DNA of 64,000 nt from Acidovorax sp. HDW3 (GTDB lineage Bacteria > Pseudomonadota > Gammaproteobacteria > Burkholderiales > Burkholderiaceae_C), in contig NZ_CP049885.1 of NCBI RefSeq assembly GCF_011303755.1, positions 1,222,001 through 1,286,000 on the forward strand. The letters run 5' to 3'. Numbering within the stretch: the stretch's first letter is position 1; each line of letters starts with the position of its first letter. Under the pieces are notes generated by a model. It made no database searches. It was not told the origin of the DNA and worked only from the letters and a program-made list of their open reading frames with translations. Made by a program: the position numbers and the translations under genes. This document shows positions 53,753-60,319 of the stretch, one piece after another.

Positions 53753-55556
53753 GAAGACGCTCTGCCTGCAGCGATTGCGCCACCTTGGCTTCGAGCGGCA
53801 GGGGCTCGGCGTGCAGTTGCGCGGCCAGGATTTCGCCGCAGAGCAAGGCGTTGGTCAGACCGCGCGCGCCAAAGGCGGTGCTCAGGCACAGCCCCGGCAG
53901 GGCTGGGTCGATGGGGCCGACGGCGGGGCGCCGGTCGGGCGCAGCGCAGCGCACGCCTGACCAGGCTTGTATGGCGCCGGGCTGTGCAAACAGTGGCGCC
54001 ATGGCCTGGGCCAGCGCGGGCAGCAGGCCCTGCAGGCGCTGCTGGTTGTAGGCTTGGCCGGCGGCCTCTTCCTCGGCACTCTTGGGCAGCTGGGTTTGGC
54101 CGCGCTCAAAGGTGGAGCCCAGTACCCAGATGGGGGCCCCTTCCTCGGTGGGCGCCTGCGGCACCAGGTTGCCGTGGCCGTTGACGGGGAAGGGTGGCAG
54201 CGGCGTGGGGCAGTCTGCCACTGGGCCCCAGCTGACCTGGCCGCGCAGCGGGCGCAGGCTGCCGGCCTGCAACCGTTCTTGGCACAGGGCGATGCTGCCG
54301 GCGCCGGTGGCCAGTACCACCAGCGGCGCCTGGGCCAGGAGCTGGCCGGCGCTGTCGTACAGGCGCCACTGCGGCGCGGCGCCAGCGGTGTCGGGGGCGC
54401 GTTCGATACGGGCCACGGTGCTGCCGCCTTGCCAGCGGATGCCCGGTTGCGCCAGCAGGGCGGCAATCAGGCGTGCCGGGCGCACCCAGCCGCCCTGGCT
54501 GTGCCATTGGGCTACGGCGTTCGGTGGCAGGCCGGCGGCGGCCCGCTGGCCATCGCTGGCCGGTTGTAGCCAGTCGGCGCCGGGGTGGTCTTCTTGCTGC
54601 CAGGCGCTGGGCAGGCTGAGTTTGCTGTCCACGCAGTGTTCCAGCACGCCGCTGGGCGCCCAGTCCTGGCCCTCGGTCAGCAGGGCCTGGGCCGTTTCGC
54701 GCACCAGGCGCAGGCCGGCACGGGTCAGGCGCGAGAGCGGGGCGTCGTCGGGTGAGCTGTGCAGGGCGAACAGGCCCGCTGGCAGGCCCGAGGCGCCGGC
54801 GGCGGGCGCCAGGCCCTGGTCGAGCACCGTCACCCGCCAGCCCCGGCGCGCCAGGCTGGCGGCGGCGGCGCTGCCAGCCAGGCCGCTGCCCACGACCACG
54901 CAGTGGCTGGGAGAGAGGGGGGCCGGCTTGTCGCCCGCGTGGCGCAGTGTCCAGCTGGGATCAAAGCGTGCCTGCAATCCGGTGGGTTGGGGCTGCACGG
55001 TAAAGCCGCATTGCGCCAGTGCTGCCGCCAGGGGCGCGCCGGCACCAGCGTGGGCCAACAGGGTGCCGCGCCGGCAACAGCGGGCGAGGGTCTTGAGCAG
55101 ATGCAGGGTGTCGGCCTCGGCGGTGGGCAGGGGGCCGAGGCAGATGCTGTCAAATTCGGGTTGTTGCTGGCGCAGCAGGCTGTGCGCGTCGCCAACGTAC
55201 AGCGTCAGCAGCACGCGCCCGCCGTCAAAGCCCAGGCGGTGCACGCCGGGCAGCAGCCCCCAGCATTGCGCGGCCAGTGTGTGCGCCAGCGCGCGCCAGG
55301 CGGGTGGGGCGGCGCGCAATAGCTCGGCGCCCGCCAAGGGCTGGGCCAGGCAGGCAACGAAGTGCAGCAGGCGCGGGCGTGCAGGATCGGCCTGCCAGGC
55401 AGCCCAGGTGGCGAGAAAGTTCTGGCCCAGGCCGAAATCGGTATCCAGGATGCGCCACTGCGCCTGTTGAGCCCAGGCGGTGGGCAGGCCGCAGCCGTGC
55501 AACAGCGTTGAGAAAGTCATGAGGGGATGATCGGAGCTGTGGCTGGCGGCGGCCAT
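53745..55556 (-). CDS. mnmC: MnmC, tRNA mnm5s2U34 bifunctional enzyme with shortened methyltransferase half
   Basis: Completes the 5-methylaminomethyl group on U34 of tRNA. The C-terminal FAD oxidase half is intact (HCVVVGSGLAGSAAAASLARRGWRVTVLDQG; DRRPAVGPIDPALPGLCLSTAFGARGLTNALLCGEILA). The N-terminal methyltransferase half is reduced: it begins at the LHGCGLPTAWAQ segment, losing ~40 residues found in relatives, and the conserved DGFxPxxNPxMW loop is replaced by CLGPLPTAEADTL. Motif I remains as DFGLGQNFLATW. Oxidase activity is expected, while methyltransferase activity is doubtful. The start at 55556 or 55520 cannot be decided. It follows yggX by 14 bases. Confidence 0.88.
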   Translation of the reverse strand: MAAASHSSDHPLMTFSTLLHGCGLPTAWAQQAQWRILDTDFGLGQNFLATWAAWQADPARPRLLHFVACLAQPLAGAELLRAAPPAWRALAHTLAAQCWGLLPGVHRLGFDGGRVLLTLYVGDAHSLLRQQQPEFDSICLGPLPTAEADTLHLLKTLARCCRRGTLLAHAGAGAPLAAALAQCGFTVQPQPTGLQARFDPSWTLRHAGDKPAPLSPSHCVVVGSGLAGSAAAASLARRGWRVTVLDQGLAPAAGASGLPAGLFALHSSPDDAPLSRLTRAGLRLVRETAQALLTEGQDWAPSGVLEHCVDSKLSLPSAWQQEDHPGADWLQPASDGQRAAAGLPPNAVAQWHSQGGWVRPARLIAALLAQPGIRWQGGSTVARIERAPDTAGAAPQWRLYDSAGQLLAQAPLVVLATGAGSIALCQERLQAGSLRPLRGQVSWGPVADCPTPLPPFPVNGHGNLVPQAPTEEGAPIWVLGSTFERGQTQLPKSAEEEAAGQAYNQQRLQGLLPALAQAMAPLFAQPGAIQAWSGVRCAAPDRRPAVGPIDPALPGLCLSTAFGARGLTNALLCGEILAAQLHAEPLPLEAKVAQSLQAERLRI

Positions 55557-55570
55557 GAGTCGGGTGGTAT

Positions 55571-55843
55571 TTATTTGGTGGGGGGAACGTAGCCGGCGGC
55601 GGCGTCGGCGCCGCTGCCGAAGAAATGGTTTTCCATCTGGCGCGCCAGGTACTGGCGGGCGCGGGCGTCGGCCAGGTTGAGGCGGTTTTCGTTCACCAGC
55701 ATGGTCTGGTGCTTGAGCCAGTCGCCCCAGGCTTGTTTGCTCACGCTGTCAAAAATGCGCTTGCCGAGCTCGCCAGGGTAGGGCGGGAAATCCAGGCCGG
55801 GGGCGTCTTGGCCGAGTTTGATGCAGTGAACCGTGCGTGCCAT
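55571..55843 (-). CDS. yggX: Probable Fe(2+)-trafficking protein YggX
   Basis: A 90-residue protein of the YggX family, which protects iron-sulfur clusters against oxidation. The start [31 protein letters not shown] is the family hallmark and carries the conserved Cys; ISVSKQAW-like and [25 protein letters not shown] segments complete it. It is cotranscribed with mnmC. Confidence 0.96.
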   Translation of the reverse strand: MARTVHCIKLGQDAPGLDFPPYPGELGKRIFDSVSKQAWGDWLKHQTMLVNENRLNLADARARQYLARQMENHFFGSGADAAAGYVPPTK

Positions 55844-56048
55844 GGGGGTGTCCTTTGTGGGGTGGGATGGAAATACGCGGGCGCCCGCTGCTGGTTTGTC
55901 CGGATGGACGGCGCTTGCGGGCTGCCGAAAAAAGCGCCGTCACTTTAGCAAGCTTGCAGTGGCCGGCAGGGCTGATTTTGCCCTTGAAGCCGATAACAAC
56001 CGGGGAAACACCCTGCAGTTTCGCCTTATATGCGCTAGCATTTGCGCC

Positions 56049-56321
56049 ATGACGTCCACCGCTACACAAGAAGCCGCCCAGGTGCCGGTGCCCCAGACAC
56101 CCCCGGCCTTGCCTGCGCATTGTTTTCGTATGCCCCTGTTTCATCCGGGGGTGAAGGTGCGCCTTGATGGGCGCAGCGAAACCGTCAGCCACATCATGAT
56201 CCGCAAGCAGCTGGTGTGCGTACACCTGGTGGGGCGCGAAACGCCGGTGCGCCCCGATCAGCTGGAGCTGCAACCCACCTTGTTTACCACCGAGCGCCGC
56301 CCTGAGCCGCTGCTGATGTAA
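56049..56321 (+). CDS. Hypothetical 90-residue protein
   Basis: I do not recognise this protein. It has a Pro/Ala/Thr-rich first ~25 residues and a compact, basic, strand-rich remainder (PGVKVRLDGRSETVSHIMIRKQLVCVHLVGRETPVRPDQLEL), which could be a small beta barrel. There is no signal or membrane segment. It is convergent with psd, 3 bases away, and diverges from yggX across 205 bases without other genes. The frame is open to 55833, but only the part from ATG 56049 looks protein-like. Confidence 0.6.
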   Translation: MTSTATQEAAQVPVPQTPPALPAHCFRMPLFHPGVKVRLDGRSETVSHIMIRKQLVCVHLVGRETPVRPDQLELQPTLFTTERRPEPLLM

Positions 56322-56324
56322 TTT

Positions 56325-57170
56325 TTAGCTGCGCCGGGCCATGGCTTGGCCCAGGCGCACCGGGTGCGTAGGCGCCCAGTCGGGGTTGAACTGCAGACCG
56401 CCCTGCGGAAACAGCAGCACCACGGTCGAACCCAGTAAGAAGCGCCCCATCTCCTCACCCTGCTGCAGGGTGATGTTTTGCGCGCCGTAATCCCAGCTGC
56501 GCAGTACCCCGGTGCGTGGCGGGTTGACCAGGCCATGCCAGACGGTGGCCATGCTGCCGACAATGGTGGCGCCCACCAACACCATCACCAGGGGGCCGGC
56601 GCTGGTTTCAAAGCTGCACACCACGCGCTCGTTGCGCGCGAACAATCCGGGCACGCCACGCGCCGTCGTCGGGTTGACCGAGAACAATGCCCCGGGTACG
56701 TGCACCATGCGCAGCAGGCGGGCGCTGCAGGGCATGTGGATGCGGTGGTAGTCGCGCGGGCTCAGGTAGATGGTGGCGAAGTGCCCGTTTTGGAACTGCG
56801 CCGCCAGCGCCGCATCGCCGCCCAGCAGGGCCGTGGTGCTGTAGTGGTGGCCCTTGGCCTGAAAAATCTGATCCTCGGCAATGGCACCCAACTGACTGAC
56901 GGCTCCATCGACGGGGCAAATCCAATCGGCGGCGGCCAGCGGGCGCGCACCCGGGCGCAGGGCGCGGGTGAAAAAATCGTTGAAGCTGGCGTACGCGGCC
57001 GGGTCTGGGTTGGCGGCCTCGCTCATGTCCACGCCATAGCGGGTGATGAAGCGGCGGATGATGGCCGTCGTCCAGCGCCCACCTTGCGCGCCGGCCAGGC
57101 GCCCCATGAGGGTGGTCAGGGCCTGCTTGGGCAGGAGGTATTGCGGCAAAACGGCAAGGCGGTCAGACAA
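56325..57170 (-). CDS. psd: Phosphatidylserine decarboxylase
   Basis: Makes phosphatidylethanolamine at the inner membrane. The 281-residue proenzyme is cleaved within LGST (here FLLGSTVVLLF) to form the pyruvoyl group on the Ser. Other conserved segments are FNDFFTRALRPGARPL, CPVDGAVSQLG, and YLSPRDYHRIHMP with the catalytic His. A single gene, convergent with the hypothetical gene and divergent from the HPP-CBS gene. Confidence 0.96.
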   Translation of the reverse strand: MSDRLAVLPQYLLPKQALTTLMGRLAGAQGGRWTTAIIRRFITRYGVDMSEAANPDPAAYASFNDFFTRALRPGARPLAAADWICPVDGAVSQLGAIAEDQIFQAKGHHYSTTALLGGDAALAAQFQNGHFATIYLSPRDYHRIHMPCSARLLRMVHVPGALFSVNPTTARGVPGLFARNERVVCSFETSAGPLVMVLVGATIVGSMATVWHGLVNPPRTGVLRSWDYGAQNITLQQGEEMGRFLLGSTVVLLFPQGGLQFNPDWAPTHPVRLGQAMARRS

Positions 57171-57313
57171 GGTGCGGGCTCGGTGTTAGTCAAAGGGCGC
57201 GCCATTCTAGCCAGCGGCCGGCAATGGCCGCTGGCTGCAAAGATTTTGGCGGCGCGGCACAATGCGCGCCCCACGGCTGCCGCCTTGATCCCGCGTTGAG
57301 CTTTTTCGTCACC

Positions 57314-58447
57314 ATGCCTTCTACTGTTCCTGCCGCCCCTTCGCCTTTGCGCCGCTGGTTGCGTAATTTTTGGCCCGCTTCCTTGGGGATCAACCGGCGT
57401 GAGCATCTGCGCATGGCTTGCGGCGCATTCTTGGGCGTGGCCCTGGCGGCACTGTTAGGGCGTTGGTGGGCGTTGGTGCTGGGAGTCGATGGCCCTTGGA
57501 TGGTGGCCTCGTTCGGCGCCAGCGCGGTGCTGGTGTTTGGCTTGCCCGCCAGTCCCCTGGCGCAGCCCTGGCCGGTGCTGGCGGGAAGCACTTTGTCGGC
57601 CTTGGTGGGAGCGCTGTGTGCCACGCTGGTGCCTGATCCGGTTTGGGGTGGTGCCCTGGCGGTGGGTTTGGCGCTGGCATTGATGGTGCAGCTGCGCTGC
57701 CTGCATCCGCCCGGTGGTGCCATGGCGCTGCTGGTGGTGCTCAACCACGGCGGCGGCGTGCACCTGGCGGTGTTCCCGGTGCTGGTCAACGTGCTCGTGC
57801 TGCTGGCGGTGGCCGTCGTCTACAACACCTTGACCGGGCGCAGCTACCCCCACCCGCAGCGCGCCAAGGCCGCCGTCGGTGGCTTTAGCACGGCGGATAT
57901 GGATGCGGCGCTGGCACACTACAACCAGGTGCTCGACATCAGCCGCTCCGACCTCGAAGGGCTGCTGCACCAGGTCGGGCGGGCGGCTTTCCAGCGTACC
58001 CTGGGCGAGCTGCGCTGCAGCGATATTATGTCCAGCCCGCCCTTTGCCGTGGAGCAGGGCGTGGCGCTGCAAGACGCCTGGGCGCTGCTGCGGCGTGAGC
58101 AGATCAAGGCGCTGCCAGTGGTCGATGGCGAGCGGCAGGTGGTGGGCATCGTCACGGTGGCCGACTTCATGCGCCTGGTGAACCTGGACGTGCGCGAGGG
58201 CCTGGGCCAGCGCCTGCGCACCCTGGTGATGGGGCGCGGCAAAAATCCAACGCAGGTTAACGGCATCATGAGCGCACCCGTGCAAGTGGCGCAGGCCAGT
58301 CAGCACGTGATGGACCTGGTGCCGCTGTTCTCGCACGGTGGCCACCACCACATTCCCATCGTTGATCCGGAGCAGCGCCTGGTGGGCATCATCACCCAGA
58401 CCGACTTGGTGCGCGCGCTGGCAAGGGCGATTCAGGCGGCGCAGTAA
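57314..58447 (+). CDS. HPP-family membrane protein with C-terminal CBS pair
   Basis: A 377-residue protein. The N-terminal ~170 residues form an HPP-family domain with four to five membrane helices and the eponymous motif in LRCLHPPGGAMALLVVLNH. Two CBS domains follow (CSDIMSSPPFAVEQGVALQDAW; VNGIMSAPVQVAQASQHVMDLVPLF ending HIPIVDPEQRLVGIITQTDLV). Members of the HPP family have been linked to nitrite transport in plastids and cyanobacteria; the bacterial role is not settled. The CBS pair suggests control by an adenine nucleotide. Start at 57314. Confidence 0.88.
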   Translation: MPSTVPAAPSPLRRWLRNFWPASLGINRREHLRMACGAFLGVALAALLGRWWALVLGVDGPWMVASFGASAVLVFGLPASPLAQPWPVLAGSTLSALVGALCATLVPDPVWGGALAVGLALALMVQLRCLHPPGGAMALLVVLNHGGGVHLAVFPVLVNVLVLLAVAVVYNTLTGRSYPHPQRAKAAVGGFSTADMDAALAHYNQVLDISRSDLEGLLHQVGRAAFQRTLGELRCSDIMSSPPFAVEQGVALQDAWALLRREQIKALPVVDGERQVVGIVTVADFMRLVNLDVREGLGQRLRTLVMGRGKNPTQVNGIMSAPVQVAQASQHVMDLVPLFSHGGHHHIPIVDPEQRLVGIITQTDLVRALARAIQAAQ

Positions 58448-58668
58448 AGCACGCAACGCGCTACAATTGGCAGGTTCTACGCACAGCTGCCCTGCAGCGT
58501 CTGCCAGTCAGGCCGCCCAACCGGCCTTCGCCCGAATATGCGCCTCGGGCGCAGCGACTCCCATCGCCCGCACGCACCGTGTTCATGTGCTGCCGCACAG
58601 CGGCACATGCGGGGTGGTTTTCTCGTCGGCTCCTGTGCCCTACTGAATTTTTGTATTGAGAGATTGAA
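58448..58668 (+). promoter_or_regulatory. infA upstream region
   Basis: 221 bases without a gene. It contains TACAAT at 58462-58467, which fits a -10 element, and a 7-bp hairpin CATGTGC / GCACATG at 58584-58609, so infA may have a ~200-base leader. No -35 box or known riboswitch could be assigned. Confidence 0.3.
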
Positions 58669-58920
58669 ATGGCAAAAGAAGAACTGATCGAAATGCAGGG
58701 CAGCGTGACCGAAGTGCTGCCCGATTCGCGCTTTCGCGTCACCCTGGACAACGGTCACCAGCTGATCGCCTACACCGGCGGCAAGATGCGCAAGCACCAC
58801 ATCCGTATCCTGGCCGGCGACAAGGTGTCGCTGGAAATGTCGCCCTACGACCTGACCAAGGGTCGCATCACCTTCCGCCACCTGCCAGGTCGTGGCCCGG
58901 CACCGAGCGCTGCACGCTGA
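58669..58920 (+). CDS. infA: Translation initiation factor IF-1
   Basis: An 83-residue S1-like OB-fold factor that occupies the ribosomal A site during initiation. The start [24 protein letters not shown] and the [21 protein letters not shown] block are diagnostic; family length is ~72, and the extra C-terminal residues ([11 protein letters not shown]) are typical of the beta-proteobacterial variant that is encoded apart from the ribosomal protein operon. It is encoded alone, before tRNA-Pro. Confidence 0.95.
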   Translation: MAKEELIEMQGSVTEVLPDSRFRVTLDNGHQLIAYTGGKMRKHHIRILAGDKVSLEMSPYDLTKGRITFRHLPGRGPAPSAAR

Positions 58921-59032
58921 TTAAAAAAAACCGGGCGGCGCCACCTGCACGCAGCAATGCTGCACAAATTCTTGGGTTTTGTTCCGTCTTGTGCCGCTGG
59001 TTATGTATTTTGCAGGTTAGAATGCCAGCTGT

Positions 59033-59109
59033 CGGAGCGTAGCGCAGCCTGGTAGCGCATCTGCTTTGGGAGCAGAGGGTCGCGAGTTCGAATCCCGCCG
59101 CTCCGACCA
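59033..59109 (+). tRNA. tRNA-Pro (TGG)
   Basis: A 77-nt cloverleaf with acceptor arms CGGAGCG / CGCTCCG, anticodon TGG in CTTTGGGAG, T-loop GTTCGAATC, and an encoded CCA end. A possible -10 box TAGAAT lies at 59018-59023. A strong terminator follows. Confidence 0.97.
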
Positions 59110-59118
59110 ATCGAATAC

Positions 59119-59155
59119 AAAAAGCCCTCCAAGGATCAAGCTTGGAGGGCTTTTT
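59119..59155. terminator. Terminator after tRNA-Pro
   Basis: A 15-bp perfect stem AAAAAGCCCTCCAAG / CTTGGAGGGCTTTTT with a 7-base loop. T-tracts lie on both strands, so it also serves the convergent PilZ gene. Confidence 0.93.
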
Positions 59156-59180
59156 CGTTCGGTGCAAGATCGCGGCCGGT

Positions 59181-59540
59181 CTAGCCGGCGGTCAACTCCG
59201 CCAAATCGCGCTCCAGCAACGACGGATCGCCCAATTGCAGCTCAATCAGGCGGCGCAGATGGGTGACGCTGTCGAGGTCAATATTGCGGCAACGAAGGCC
59301 AATGCTGTGGCCCTCGGCGTATACCACCTGCATCGACATCGCAATGTGATCGCGGTCGGTCAGCTGGATGGTTAATTGGCATGGAGTACCCGCTGTAGGG
59401 GGCGTGGCACTGGGGGCGTGCAGCAAGGCGCCTTTGAGCGATAGGTCGAGCACCTGCACGTCGAGTGTGCCTTGGGCACTCGTCAGTTGGGCGGGGCTGT
59501 CAAATTGGACGCGAACAAAGTGGCGGCGCTCATGCGGCAT
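59181..59540 (-). CDS. PilZ-domain protein (c-di-GMP receptor)
   Basis: A 119-residue single PilZ domain. The c-di-GMP-binding elements are the N-terminal ERRHFVRVQF (RxxxR-type) and DLSLKGALL (D/NxSxxG), so binding is expected. The start at 59540 (MPHERRHFVR) has AGGAG upstream. It diverges from the UspA gene. The large GGDEF/EAL protein encoded ~1 kb downstream may supply or remove its ligand, but no direct link is visible. Confidence 0.9.
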   Translation of the reverse strand: MPHERRHFVRVQFDSPAQLTSAQGTLDVQVLDLSLKGALLHAPSATPPTAGTPCQLTIQLTDRDHIAMSMQVVYAEGHSIGLRCRNIDLDSVTHLRRLIELQLGDPSLLERDLAELTAG

Positions 59541-59647
59541 GGTGACTCCTGGTAAATAAAAATGAATGGCAATCCTGGGCAGCAAGGGCAGGGAAACACG
59601 ATAGCATTGAAGCAGCAACTCGCTTGTCGCAACGAAGGAGAAAACGC

Positions 59648-60085
59648 ATGTTCAAGCATATTTTGGTTCCTGTCGATGGTTCTGCAACCTCTGACAATGC
59701 TGTAGACAAAGCTGTTGGCTTGGCCAAAACATTTGGAGCCCAGGTGACGGTGTTGTACGTGATTGATCCCTACCCGTTTACTGGCGTTGGCGCTGATTTT
59801 GCTTACGGTCAGGCCCAGTACCTGAGTGCTGCCACCGCCGAGGCCAACCTGGCTCTGGATGAGGCGAAAAAAATTTTTGAAGCAGCCCAAGTGCCCGTCA
59901 CCACCCTGGTGGGTGAAGGCCATGCTGTGCACGATGGCATTGCACGTGTGTTGGAGAGCGTGGACGCAGATCTGATCGTGATGGGCTCCCACGGCCGTCG
60001 CGGGCTGGAAAAGCTCATGCTCGGTAGCGTGACGCAACGCGTACTAGGTGTGGTGCATGTGCCGGTGCTGGTGGTGCGTGATTGA
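59648..60085 (+). CDS. Universal stress protein UspA family
   Basis: A 145-residue single UspA domain. The ATP-binding pattern is present: MFKHILVPVDGSATSDNAVDKA at the start and VMGSHGRRGLEKLMLGSVTQRVLG (G-2x-G-9x-G-S/T type) near the end, so this is an ATP-binding Usp. GAAGGAG lies upstream of the ATG at 59648. It has its own terminator. Confidence 0.94.
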   Translation: MFKHILVPVDGSATSDNAVDKAVGLAKTFGAQVTVLYVIDPYPFTGVGADFAYGQAQYLSAATAEANLALDEAKKIFEAAQVPVTTLVGEGHAVHDGIARVLESVDADLIVMGSHGRRGLEKLMLGSVTQRVLGVVHVPVLVVRD

Positions 60086-60103
60086 GTTTTGCCTTCCAGT
60101 AAT

Positions 60104-60133
60104 AAAAAACGGCCTTGAAAAAGGCCGTTTTTT
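60104..60133 (+). terminator. Terminator of the UspA gene
   Basis: Stem AAAAAACGGCCTT-GAAA-AAGGCCGTTTTTT with a GNRA-like tetraloop, ~18 bases after the stop codon. The next ~186 bases, up to the end of the GGDEF/EAL gene, hold no convincing gene. Confidence 0.93.
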
Positions 60134-60319
60134 ATGTCCGTACCTGTCAAGTCCCACCTGTTTGCAGGCCCGCTTCTTGAACGGCGCTGGTTTTCTGTGC
60201 TGGACGCCCAGGTTCCGGGCCATCAGGCGGCCAGCTGCGTCAGTACGCTCACCAACACCGGCGTGATGAACGTGGTGGGGTTCATCAAGCCTGGCGGCAC
60301 GCCAATGCTTGCATCTGGC

